Of a stretch of 42,100 nt of DNA, positions 1 to 7,270 are shown in pieces (the stretch's first letter is position 1; every line of letters starts with the position of its first letter). Both the position numbers and the translations under genes were made by a program. The stretch spans positions 1-42,100 of the forward strand of contig NZ_VCKY01000076.1 in the NCBI RefSeq assembly GCF_005889735.1, given 5' to 3'. The stretch comes from Nonomuraea turkmeniaca. Its GTDB lineage: Bacteria; Actinomycetota; Actinomycetes; Streptosporangiales; Streptosporangiaceae. A model generated the notes under the pieces. That model was not told the origin of the DNA, did not search any database, and was given only the letters and a program-made list of their open reading frames with translations.

Positions 1-1
1 G

Positions 2-1312
2 ACAGGGGGGCACGCGGTGGCCGGGCGGGACGTCACGCGGCTGATCGCCGACCCGGACCGCCGCGCCGATGTCGCGGTGACCGTGGTGGCCCGCAAGCAG
101 CGGTTCCGGCTGGCGTCCGGCCGGGACTTCGAGGGTTACACGCTCAACGGCCAGTCGCCGGGACCGGTCATCACGGCCGCCAAGGGGCAGCTGGTCCAGG
201 TGCGGCTGGTCAACGAGTCGGTGCCGGGCGGGATCACGCTGCACTGGCACGGCGTCGACGTGCCCAACGCGGCGGACGGAGTCGCCGGCGTCACGCAGGA
301 CGCGGTCGGCATCGGCAGGGAGTTCACCTACCGGTTCGTCGCCGACCAGGCGGGCACCTTCTGGTACCACTCGCATCAGATGTCGCATGAGCAGGTTCGG
401 GGTGGCCTGCTCGGGGCGCTGGTGGTCGTGCCGGCGACGCAGGAGCGGGCCACGGATGTGGTGGCGCTGGTGCACCTGTACAACGGGGTGCGCACCGTCA
501 ACGGGCGGGAGGGCGACGTCCCCGTCCAGGCGCCGCCCGGTACCCACGTGCGGGTACGAGTGATCAACACCGAGTACGGCCTCATGCCGGCCTGGGTGAG
601 CGGTGCGCCGTACCGGCTGGCCGCGGTCGACGGCACGGAGATCAACGGCGCCGCGCCGGTGCGGGACAAGGCCGTGGCGGTGGCCGCCGGTGGACGGGCC
701 GACATCGAGGTGACCATGCCCGCGGACGGCTCGCCGGTCCGGATCCACCTCGGCGGCCCGGCCGGCGTGGTGCTCGGGTCGGCGTCGTACGACCTGGCCC
801 CGGTCCCCCGGCCCGTGGCAACGCTGGACCTTCTCACGTACGGCACCCCGGCGCCGCTCGCCTTCGACCCCGGTGAGCCCGATCGGCGGTTCGCGTACGA
901 CATGGGGCGCCGCCCCGGCTTCCTCGACGGGGTCCCCGGGTGGTGGTGGACGATCAACGGGCACCTCTATCCCGATGTGCCGATGTTCCACGTGGCGGAG
1001 GGCGACGTGGTGCGGATGCGCATCTCCAACGACAGCGGCGAGGCCCACCCCATGCACCTGCACGGCCACCACGCGGTGGTGCTCAGCCGCGACGGCGTGC
1101 CCGCCGCCGGTAGCCCCTGGTGGGTGGACTCCCTCGAGGTCGGCGTCGGCGAGTCGTACGAGATCGCCTTCGTCGCCGACAACCCCGGCGTCTGGATGGA
1201 CCACTGCCACAACCTGCCCCACGCCTCGGAGGGGCTCACGGCCCACCTGATGTACGAGGGGGTCACCACGCGCTTCACCGTGGGCGGCCACGCCGAGAAC
1301 GACCCCGAGTGA
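2..1312 (+). CDS. Multicopper oxidase, 5'-partial
   Basis: Laccase-like copper oxidase that would oxidise phenols or metal ions and reduce oxygen to water. All four copper-binding motifs are visible: HWHG (about residue 76), WYHSH (about 116), HPMHLHGH (about 341) and a C-terminal HCHNLPHASEGL (about 393). The last holds the Cys-His pair of the type 1 site, with Leu where many bacterial enzymes have an axial Met; in laccases this goes with higher redox potential. The frame is open to the left edge and reads as plausible coding sequence before the first in-window GTG at 17. No export signal is present, so the N-terminus, probably with a signal or membrane segment, lies outside the window. A G-rich stretch ahead of GTG 17 could act as a ribosome site, so a start there is not excluded. 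The copper-oxidase assignment is secure; the substrate is unknown. Confidence 0.9.
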   Translation, partial: TGGHAVAGRDVTRLIADPDRRADVAVTVVARKQRFRLASGRDFEGYTLNGQSPGPVITAAKGQLVQVRLVNESVPGGITLHWHGVDVPNAADGVAGVTQDAVGIGREFTYRFVADQAGTFWYHSHQMSHEQVRGGLLGALVVVPATQERATDVVALVHLYNGVRTVNGREGDVPVQAPPGTHVRVRVINTEYGLMPAWVSGAPYRLAAVDGTEINGAAPVRDKAVAVAAGGRADIEVTMPADGSPVRIHLGGPAGVVLGSASYDLAPVPRPVATLDLLTYGTPAPLAFDPGEPDRRFAYDMGRRPGFLDGVPGWWWTINGHLYPDVPMFHVAEGDVVRMRISNDSGEAHPMHLHGHHAVVLSRDGVPAAGSPWWVDSLEVGVGESYEIAFVADNPGVWMDHCHNLPHASEGLTAHLMYEGVTTRFTVGGHAENDPE

Positions 1313-1328
1313 GCCGCGGGGCCGCCGG

Positions 1329-1480
1329 AGTCGGACGACCGGGCCGATCGCGGCGGCGTTCGTGGTGCCCGAGCACATGGTGGCGCAGCGCATCACGCGG
1401 CGAAGCGAAGGATCGGCGAGGCCGGTCAGACGTTCCTGGCACGGTTGCGGGAATCGGTCGCGGCCGCCCGGCACCGGTGA
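1329..1480 (+). pseudogene. Remnant of an ECF sigma factor (region 4 fragment)
   Basis: Between the oxidase and the Rrf2 gene, the plus strand reads IAAAFVVPEHMVAQRITR (1347-1400). After loss of one base it continues in another frame as AKRRIGEAGQTFLARL (from 1400) up to a TGA at 1478-1480. Joined, these closely match the region-4 signature of ECF sigma factors with the AFLVPEATMAQR-type motif followed by RAKR-I (the SigJ/ECF42-like kind). No upstream part (sigma region 2) remains, so this is a frameshifted, truncated leftover of a gene otherwise deleted. The match is from family memory, not a database search. Confidence 0.6.
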
Positions 1481-1496
1481 GGCCGCCCGAAGGTGT

Positions 1497-1877
1497 CTAG
1501 CCGGAGCCGGCGAGGACGTCGGCGAGCGTGGTCCCGCTCAGCAGGCGGTCCTCGTGGTCGTGGAGTTCGGCCCAGATCTCGGCCAGCGGGGCCGCCGCCT
1601 TCGGTAACGGCCGCCCGACGGGCTCGACCCCTTCGGTGACGCGGATGACGTCGGCGAGCGCGATCTCCGTGGCGGGACGGGCCAGCCAGTAGCCGCCCTC
1701 CGGGCCGCGCTGACTGCGGATGAGGCCGGCCCGGCGCAGCTGGAGCAGGATGTTGTCGCAGAATCGGCGGGGAATCTCCTGGGTGGCGGCGATCCACTCG
1801 GCGTTGACCGGGCCCTCGGCGGCGGCCAGGGCGAGCATGGCGGTGAGCGCGTACTGGGTGCGGGCGGAGATCCTCAT
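1497..1877 (-). CDS. Rrf2-family transcriptional regulator
   Basis: Winged-helix repressor of the Rrf2 family (126 aa), which includes IscR, NsrR and CymR. The N-terminus (MRISARTQYALTAML) is the canonical family start; the recognition helix region QEIPRRFCDNILLQLRRAGL and wing RGPEGGYWLA follow at about residues 35-65. The Cys triad of Fe-S-binding members is absent: only one Cys is present, in the helix. It therefore probably senses a metabolite, as CymR does, not a cluster. An in-frame ATG at 1940 overlaps the exporter stop codon as ATGA and has a GAGGAG upstream, but the 21 extra codons have poor third-position GC and no family match, so I prefer 1877. Cotranscription with the TauE/SafE exporter suggests it controls sulfur-compound export. 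Confidence 0.85.
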   Translation of the reverse strand: MRISARTQYALTAMLALAAAEGPVNAEWIAATQEIPRRFCDNILLQLRRAGLIRSQRGPEGGYWLARPATEIALADVIRVTEGVEPVGRPLPKAAAPLAEIWAELHDHEDRLLSGTTLADVLAGSG

Positions 1878-1936
1878 AGGTGGGAAAGCACCGCGGCCCG
1901 GCTCCTGTTCAGGACCGGGCCCGGTGCGTACGGCCG

Positions 1937-2875
1937 TCATGCGGAGGCCTGCTCCTCCTCTGCGGTACGGCCGCGTAGCCCGGCCTCGACCGCCTCGACG
2001 GACTCGGCGGCCTTGTCACGGCGGTATTCGCGGACGGAGTAGGCGATCGCGCCGGCCCAGACCAGGGCGATGGCGATGTAGGCGACCGCCTGGACACCGC
2101 CGGACGCGTCGATCCAATCGCTGCGCAGCAGGGTCCGCACGTTGGTCAGGATGATCACGCCGCCGACGGCCGAACCGAGGATGCGCGGGGGGATGTGGCG
2201 GACCAGCCAGGCCGCGATCGGCGCGGCGATGACGCCGCCGAGCAGCAGGACGGCGACCCACGCGAAGTCGATGTTCTCCGAGCCGATGCCGACGAAGAAG
2301 CCGATGCTGGCGGCGATCGCGACGAGGAACTCGCTGGCGTCGATGGAGCCGATCACCTTACGCGGCTGCAGCCGGCCGCTGGCCAGGATGGCGGGGGTGC
2401 CGACCGGACCCCAGCCACCGCCGCCGGTGGCGTCGACGAATCCGGCCACCACCCCGAGCGGAGCCAGGAAGCGCTTGCGCAGCGGCTTGCCCAGGTTGCC
2501 GCGCGGCAGCCCGAAAGCGGTGAAGCGCACGAGGATGTACGCGCCGAGCGTCAGCAGGATGATCGACATGACCGGCGCGGCGATCTCGGTCGACAGGCTG
2601 GACAGGAACGTCGCCCCGGCGAAGGCGCCTGCGGCGCCCGGGATGCCGATCTTGGCGACGACCTTCCAGTCCACGTTGCCGAACCGCCAGTGGGAGATGC
2701 CCGAGGCGAGCGTGGTGCCGATCTCGGCGAGGTGCACGGTGGCCGAAGCCGCGGCGGCGTTGCTGCCGATGGCCAGCAGCAGGGTGCTGGAGGTGACGCC
2801 GTAGGCCATGCCGAGGCTGCCGTCGACGAGTTGGGCCGCGAAACCGACGAGCCCGAGCAGGATGAGCGCTCGCAC
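1937..2875 (-). CDS. TauE/SafE-family sulfite/anion exporter
   Basis: Integral membrane protein of the TauE/SafE family (312 aa), proposed to export sulfite or small organosulfonate anions. Two homologous hydrophobic halves are visible. The first has GFAAQLVDGSLGMAYG (about residues 11-26), the second VVAGFVDATGGGGWGPVGTP (about 142-161); these paired glycine-rich motifs are diagnostic. A hydrophilic C-terminal tail of about 40 residues is longer than usual. The start is GTG, preceded by GGGGAG. The gene precedes and overlaps the Rrf2 gene region, and its promoter holds a perfect 6-3-6 inverted repeat (2890-2904). The exact anion cannot be told from sequence. Confidence 0.85.
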   Translation of the reverse strand: MRALILLGLVGFAAQLVDGSLGMAYGVTSSTLLLAIGSNAAAASATVHLAEIGTTLASGISHWRFGNVDWKVVAKIGIPGAAGAFAGATFLSSLSTEIAAPVMSIILLTLGAYILVRFTAFGLPRGNLGKPLRKRFLAPLGVVAGFVDATGGGGWGPVGTPAILASGRLQPRKVIGSIDASEFLVAIAASIGFFVGIGSENIDFAWVAVLLLGGVIAAPIAAWLVRHIPPRILGSAVGGVIILTNVRTLLRSDWIDASGGVQAVAYIAIALVWAGAIAYSVREYRRDKAAESVEAVEAGLRGRTAEEEQASA

Positions 2876-2889
2876 AATCTCCCCTTTCT

Positions 2890-2904
2890 CTACTTTGCAA
2901 GTAG
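2890..2904. promoter_or_regulatory. Inverted repeat in the exporter promoter, candidate Rrf2 operator
   Basis: CTACTT-TGC-AAGTAG is a perfect 6-3-6 inverted repeat 15 bases upstream of the exporter start. On the minus strand, TTGACG (2933-2938) could be the -35 element, with an AT-rich -10 region around 2911-2917, so the repeat would sit at or just past the transcription start. That is a typical repressor position. Binding by the neighbouring Rrf2 protein is inference. Confidence 0.45.
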
Positions 2905-3158
2905 GAATAATGATTAATGCTGTTCACGGTTCCGTCAAGGGGCTGGTTCGCCCGTCTCGCCATTTGGTCAGTGCAGGGTCACGTGCCCGCGGGGGTGCCG
3001 ATGACCGCACGCAGCGCCGCCTCCGGCCCCTGGGAGGCCTCGAGCCGACGGCGAAGATTGCCCACATTCATTGCTGCGTAGCCGTCTTTATCGAGGAATC
3101 TCCCTAAGTTAGCGGCGAGCGCGACAACCGTGATCTTCTGATGCCGGAGGGAAGACGC
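2905..3158. other. Intergenic region between exporter and histidine kinase
   Basis: It carries the exporter promoter (2905-2940) and must hold the kinase promoter; no clear kinase -10 or -35 is seen. About 28 codons on the minus strand (3060 to the stop at 2979) have coding-like third positions and read NLRRRLEASQGPEAALRAV. This looks like the end of an older gene, but I cannot assign it. Confidence 0.4.
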
Positions 3159-4529
3159 GTGAGAGCACGGTTGCGCCGGTCGTTGCGCACGCGGCTGGCA
3201 CTGCTCGCCAGCATCGCCATGTTGCTGCTGAACGTCGTCCTGAGTGCGTTCGTGCTGTACATCACCCGGGACGAAGCCAGCGACATCCAGTCGCTCGAGG
3301 AATCCAGCAAGGCCATGCGCGTGCTGCTCCTGGTCAAGCGGAACCAGTTGCCCCAGGTGCTGGAGCCGGGCGGGCTCGAGGGCATGCAGGTGGTCGACCC
3401 CGCCGGACGGCCGGTGGCCTGGACGCCGAACTTGGCCGGCCTGCCCCGCCAGACGACCGCCATCCCCCGCCCGGACCAGGCCAACGACGACGCGGAGCTC
3501 TGCGATCTGCCCGCCTTCCCCGGCAAGTGCGAGCTCGTGGTGGCGTTGCGGGCGTTCCAGCCGGACGGCACGTGGGTCATCTACGGCTTCGGCCCGACGG
3601 TGCCGTGGTACGTCAGCCCGCAGGTGATCATATTTCTGATCGGCATGACGGCCGGACTGGTGGCCACGACGTGGTTCGGGGTGTCGCGGGTCGTGGACAG
3701 GACGCTCGCGCCGGTCAGCCGCATCACGACGAAGCTGGCGGAGATCACCGCGGACGGCGGCGGGATGCGGGTCCCCGTGCCGGAGAGCGACGACGAGGTC
3801 AGGGCCCTGGCCGAGACCGCCAACCAGACGCTGGAGCGGCTGGAGTCGGCGATGGAGCAGCAGGAGCTCGCGATGGAGCGGCAGCGCAGGTTCGCCGCCG
3901 ACGCCTCGCACGACCTGCGCAGCCCGATCACCGCGATGCGCGCGCAGGTCGAGGGGGCCATGCTCCACCACGAGGACACCGACTGGCAGGAGATGTGCAC
4001 CGAGGTGCTCGCCAGCCTGGACCGGCTCCACGCCATCGTCGCCGACCTGCTCACGCTGACCAAGCTCGACGCGGGCGCCCCGAGCCGCCGCGAGCCTCTG
4101 GACCTGTGCGAGCTGGTGGCCACTGAGACCGCGAGGCCGCGCGCCAAGGACGTCGTCACCAGCCCGCACGGAAGCGTGGTCATCATGGGCGACCGGCTGC
4201 AGCTGGCCCGCCTGCTGACGAACCTGCTGGACAACGCCGAACGGCACGCCGAGACGCAGATCATCGTGACGGTGCGGCAGGAGGGCGGGAAGGCCGTGCT
4301 CGAGGTGCTCGACGACGGCGCGGGCATCGCGCCGGACCAGCGCGAAATGGTCTTCCAGCGCTTCACCCGCCTGGACGACTCGCGTAGCCGCGACGCCGGC
4401 GGCACCGGGCTCGGCCTGCCGATCGCCCGCGAGATCGCGATCGCCCATCACGGCACGCTGACCATCGAGGATTCCGACTCCGGCGCTCGGTTCGTGCTCC
4501 GGCTGCCCGCTGCTTCAGAGCAGGCATAG
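3159..4529 (+). CDS. Sensor histidine kinase (orphan)
   Basis: Membrane sensor kinase (456 aa). An N-terminal transmembrane helix (about residues 11-33), an extracytoplasmic sensor segment of roughly 120 residues, a second helix (about 157-177), a HAMP linker, a HisKA dimer domain with phospho-accepting His in ASHDLRSPITAM (about 255), and a HATPase_c domain follow in order. The ATP-site boxes are NLLDNAERHAE, DDGAGIAPDQ and GTGLGLPI. GTG 3159 is chosen because GGAGGGAAG precedes it at good spacing; ATG 3141 would lie on top of that site. No response regulator gene adjoins it in the window, which is unusual for this class, so its partner must be encoded elsewhere or lost. The signal is unknown. 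Confidence 0.9.
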   Translation: MRARLRRSLRTRLALLASIAMLLLNVVLSAFVLYITRDEASDIQSLEESSKAMRVLLLVKRNQLPQVLEPGGLEGMQVVDPAGRPVAWTPNLAGLPRQTTAIPRPDQANDDAELCDLPAFPGKCELVVALRAFQPDGTWVIYGFGPTVPWYVSPQVIIFLIGMTAGLVATTWFGVSRVVDRTLAPVSRITTKLAEITADGGGMRVPVPESDDEVRALAETANQTLERLESAMEQQELAMERQRRFAADASHDLRSPITAMRAQVEGAMLHHEDTDWQEMCTEVLASLDRLHAIVADLLTLTKLDAGAPSRREPLDLCELVATETARPRAKDVVTSPHGSVVIMGDRLQLARLLTNLLDNAERHAETQIIVTVRQEGGKAVLEVLDDGAGIAPDQREMVFQRFTRLDDSRSRDAGGTGLGLPIAREIAIAHHGTLTIEDSDSGARFVLRLPAASEQA

Positions 4530-4590
4530 GGCCGGTCGAGACCAGGTCAGCACTCGTCCCGCCCGCGTTGCGCCCTTCCCGGTGCGCCTT

Positions 4591-4613
4591 CGCTCCCTCG
4601 CTATAACGGAGCG
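4591..4613 (+). promoter_or_regulatory. Promoter-like element before the lyase homologue
   Basis: A TATAAC hexamer (4602-4607) about 45 bases before the start is a good actinomycete -10 candidate. It lies inside the loop of an inverted repeat, CGCTCC (4591-4596) and GGAGCG (4608-4613), which could be an operator. No convincing -35 is seen. Confidence 0.3.
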
Positions 4614-4651
4614 GCACTGCTCGTCGTCGTGTGGGCCGGGAGACCAAGCTG

Positions 4652-6328
4652 ATGACCAAAAGAGGACGGATCGCCACAGGCGTGGGCCTGCTCGCCGCCC
4701 TGTGCGTGCCGGGGCAGGCGGTCGCCGAACCCCCTGCGGAGGCGGCGCCGCGGCCGGTGCTGGACCTGGTGCTGGACGGCGACTCGTTCTCGCTCCGGGA
4801 CGCCTTCGCGATCCTCGACGGCCGTCCCGTCTCCGCCCGGCTCGCGCCGGACGCCCGGGCGAACATGATCGAAACGCGGGCGGGCGCGCTGAAGGCCCTG
4901 GGCGATCAGCGGGTGTACGGCTGGAATCAGGCGCTCGGGCCGCTGAAGGACCGTCCGCTCTCGTCCGAGCAGGCGGAGCAGTTCCAGCGCAACGTCCTGC
5001 GCTCCCACGCCGCGGGCGTCGGGGAGCCGCTGCCCGACGACGTCGTCAGGCTGGCCTTGATCCTCAAGGCGAACCAGATGGCCAGGGGAAAGGTCGGGGT
5101 ACGGCCTGACGTGCCCCAGCGCCTGCTCGCCATGGTCAACGCGGGAGTCGTGCCGCGCATGCCGCAGATCGGCTCGCTGGGCACCGGGGACCTGCAGCCA
5201 CAGGCGGCGGCGGGGCTGGCGGCGATCGGCGAGAACGCGCCGGTGCGGTACCGGGGCGTCGAGGGACCCGCCTCCGAGCTGCTGCCGAAGGCCGGACTGG
5301 CCAGGGACTTCACCCTCCAGGCCGGGGAGGCGCTGCCGATCGTCAGCGGCAGCACGGTCCTGGCCGCCACGCTGATGCACGCCGTGCACCGGGCCACGGT
5401 GCTCGCCGACCAGGCGGAGGGCGCCTTCGCCCTGTTCATGGAGGCGACCAGGGCCGAGCAGGGCTCGCTGGACGCGCGTACTCACAAGGAACGCCACATC
5501 CCCGAGGAGGACGCGGTCGCCGCGCGGCTGCGGGGGATGGTGGCGGGCTCGGGCTGGATGACAGAAGAGGGCCGCAAGCGCCTCGACCCGGCGAACTACC
5601 ACCCGCGGGTCCAGGACGCGGTGTCGGTGCGGGCGGCTCCGCACATCATGGCCGGGCTGCGGCACGAGCTCGCCGACGCACGCCGGGCTCTCGTCCGGGA
5701 GGCCAACTCCTCGACCTCCAATCCGCTGATCTTCAAGCGGGACCGAGGCCGCGGGTACGAGTTCGTGATGGGCGGCAATTGGGACGGCTCCGTCATGGGG
5801 CATCTCGCCGACAGCCTGAACGCCGAGATCACCGACATCGGGGTGTTGTCGCAGGAGCTCTCGGGCCGGCTGCTGTCGCCCCGGTGGAGCTACGACCTGC
5901 CGGCGAACCTCGCCGGTGGCACGGTCGGGCTGAACTCCGGGATGGTGCAGGTGCAGACGGTGGCCGCGGCGCTGATCCCGGAGATGCAGGTCAGGGCCAC
6001 ACCCGCGGGGACGCTGTCCCGGCCGGTCAAGGACGGGCAGGAGGACCACAACACGATGGCGATGGCCTCGGTCCGGCATCTGCACGAGAACCTCGACCGG
6101 CTCCAAATCGTCCTGGCCGTCCAGTACCTGATGGCGGCCCAGGGCATCGACCTCATCGCGCGGAAGATGTCGGGCCTGCCGCTCGGCGCCGGCACGCGAG
6201 GCCTGCTGGCGGAGATCCGGCGGTACATCGCGCCCCTGGGCGAGGACCGCTATCTCACCCCTGACCTGGAGCGGGCCATCTGGCTGGTGCGCAGCGGGCG
6301 GCTGCGGCCGTCCGTTCCCAGCGCTTGA
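4652..6328 (+). CDS. Secreted MIO-lyase (HAL/PAL) homologue with altered active site
   Basis: Homologue of histidine/phenylalanine/tyrosine ammonia-lyases along its full length (558 aa), preceded by a Sec signal peptide ending near AVA-EPP. The family is normally cytoplasmic. Kept features: YGWN (about 93, family Tyr), RSHAAGVGEPL (about 120), VQD and the following Arg, NSSTSNPLIF, GGNWDG, and the GQEDH Glu. Changed features: the cofactor motif GSVGASGDLAPLA of true lyases reads GSLGTGDLQPQA, one residue shorter and with no Ala-Ser-Gly. The catalytic Tyr of VQDPYSLR is Val (VQDAVSVR). The Asn of the INGT motif is Ser (VSGST). It therefore probably cannot form the MIO electrophile from Ser and may be a pseudo-lyase, a binding protein or an enzyme with other chemistry. 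ATG 4652 is preferred over GTG 4631 because GGGAG precedes it. It sits next to an orphan sensor kinase. Confidence 0.8.
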   Translation: MTKRGRIATGVGLLAALCVPGQAVAEPPAEAAPRPVLDLVLDGDSFSLRDAFAILDGRPVSARLAPDARANMIETRAGALKALGDQRVYGWNQALGPLKDRPLSSEQAEQFQRNVLRSHAAGVGEPLPDDVVRLALILKANQMARGKVGVRPDVPQRLLAMVNAGVVPRMPQIGSLGTGDLQPQAAAGLAAIGENAPVRYRGVEGPASELLPKAGLARDFTLQAGEALPIVSGSTVLAATLMHAVHRATVLADQAEGAFALFMEATRAEQGSLDARTHKERHIPEEDAVAARLRGMVAGSGWMTEEGRKRLDPANYHPRVQDAVSVRAAPHIMAGLRHELADARRALVREANSSTSNPLIFKRDRGRGYEFVMGGNWDGSVMGHLADSLNAEITDIGVLSQELSGRLLSPRWSYDLPANLAGGTVGLNSGMVQVQTVAAALIPEMQVRATPAGTLSRPVKDGQEDHNTMAMASVRHLHENLDRLQIVLAVQYLMAAQGIDLIARKMSGLPLGAGTRGLLAEIRRYIAPLGEDRYLTPDLERAIWLVRSGRLRPSVPSA

Positions 6329-6387
6329 CCGCGGGTTCGGCCTAGATCGCGAAAACGCCCTCTGACCTGCTCCTATACCGGCGGCCA

Positions 6388-6416
6388 GTGCGCGGCGCAC
6401 AGGTGGCGCCGCGCAC
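6388..6416. terminator. Bidirectional hairpin terminator
   Basis: A perfect 11-bp stem (GTGCGCGGCGC and its complement) with a 7-base loop, between the convergent lyase homologue and sugar-permease genes. No T-run follows, as is common in GC-rich actinomycetes. Confidence 0.7.
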
Positions 6417-6436
6417 CAGGCCGACCGCCCGGCGCA

Positions 6437-7270
6437 TCAGCCCTTGAAGGCGCCGTCCATGATCCCGGCCACCATCCGCCGGCCGACGAAGACGAACAAC
6501 ACCAGCAGCGGCAGCGTCGCCAGGAACGAGCCGGACATGGCGAGGCCGAGGTCAATGTGGAAGCTGTTCTGCAGCGCCTTGATGGCGATCTGCGCGGTGT
6601 ACATCTCGGGCGACTTCAGCACGATGAACGGCCACAGGAAGTCGTTCCACGCGGTGACGAAGCCGAGCAGGCCGATCACGAAAGCGGCCGGCCGCACCAG
6701 CGGGAACGCGATCCGCCAGAAGATCTGCCAGGTCGTTGCCCCGTCGATGCGGGCGGCTTGGAGGAGCTCGTCGCTGATCGTGGCGCCCAGGTGCTGGCGC
6801 ATCCAGAAGATGCCGAACGCGCTGCCCAGGCCCAGGCCCGGCAGGATGATCGCCTGCAGGGTGTCCACCCAGCCCAAGGAAGAGATGATCATGTACTGCG
6901 GGATGACGGCGAGCTGGGTCGGCACGGTCATGGTCAGGACGACGCTCAGGAACAGCACGTTGCGGCCGCGGAAGCGCAGCTTGGCGAAGGCGAACCCGGC
7001 CAGCGAGCAGAGCACGGCGTGGCCGATCCCGATCGTGCCCGCGACGATGAGGCTGTTGAGGATGGAGCGGACGAACGGCACGGTCGTGAACACCAGCCCG
7101 GCCAGGTGGAAGAAGTTCCCGCCTGGCACGATCTCGGGCGGCAGTTTCGTGGCCGTCGCGGTGTCGGTGGTGGCGACCACGAACATCCAGTACAGCGGGA
7201 ACAGGCAGGCGAACACGGCCAGCCCGAGCAGCAGGTAGGTCCACCAGCGAACCCGATTCGACTTGTTCAT
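6437..7270 (-). CDS. Carbohydrate ABC transporter permease, MalG type
   Basis: Inner-membrane permease (277 aa) of a sugar importer, with six predicted helices. The EAA loop that contacts the ATPase is visible as LLQAARIDGATTWQIFWRI at about residues 185-203. The start ATG 7270 overlaps the stop of the upstream permease as ATGA, indicating translational coupling. The open frame upstream of this start, antisense to nothing else but overlapping the MalF gene, is not used. Third gene of a binding-protein, permease, permease operon. No ATPase is encoded here; in actinomycetes such importers usually share a multi-task MsiK-like ATPase encoded elsewhere. Confidence 0.92.
   Translation of the reverse strand: MNKSNRVRWWTYLLLGLAVFACLFPLYWMFVVATTDTATATKLPPEIVPGGNFFHLAGLVFTTVPFVRSILNSLIVAGTIGIGHAVLCSLAGFAFAKLRFRGRNVLFLSVVLTMTVPTQLAVIPQYMIISSLGWVDTLQAIILPGLGLGSAFGIFWMRQHLGATISDELLQAARIDGATTWQIFWRIAFPLVRPAAFVIGLLGFVTAWNDFLWPFIVLKSPEMYTAQIAIKALQNSFHIDLGLAMSGSFLATLPLLVLFVFVGRRMVAGIMDGAFKG

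Noticed and set aside
2979..4451. 490-codon minus-strand frame opposite the histidine kinase
   Set aside because: Antisense shadow of a clear kinase gene; only its last 28 or so codons lie outside the kinase and are mentioned separately.
4601..6400. Long minus-strand open frame opposite the lyase homologue
   Set aside because: Low-complexity Arg/Gly/His-rich translation typical of antisense frames in GC-rich genes; the plus-strand product has full family similarity.
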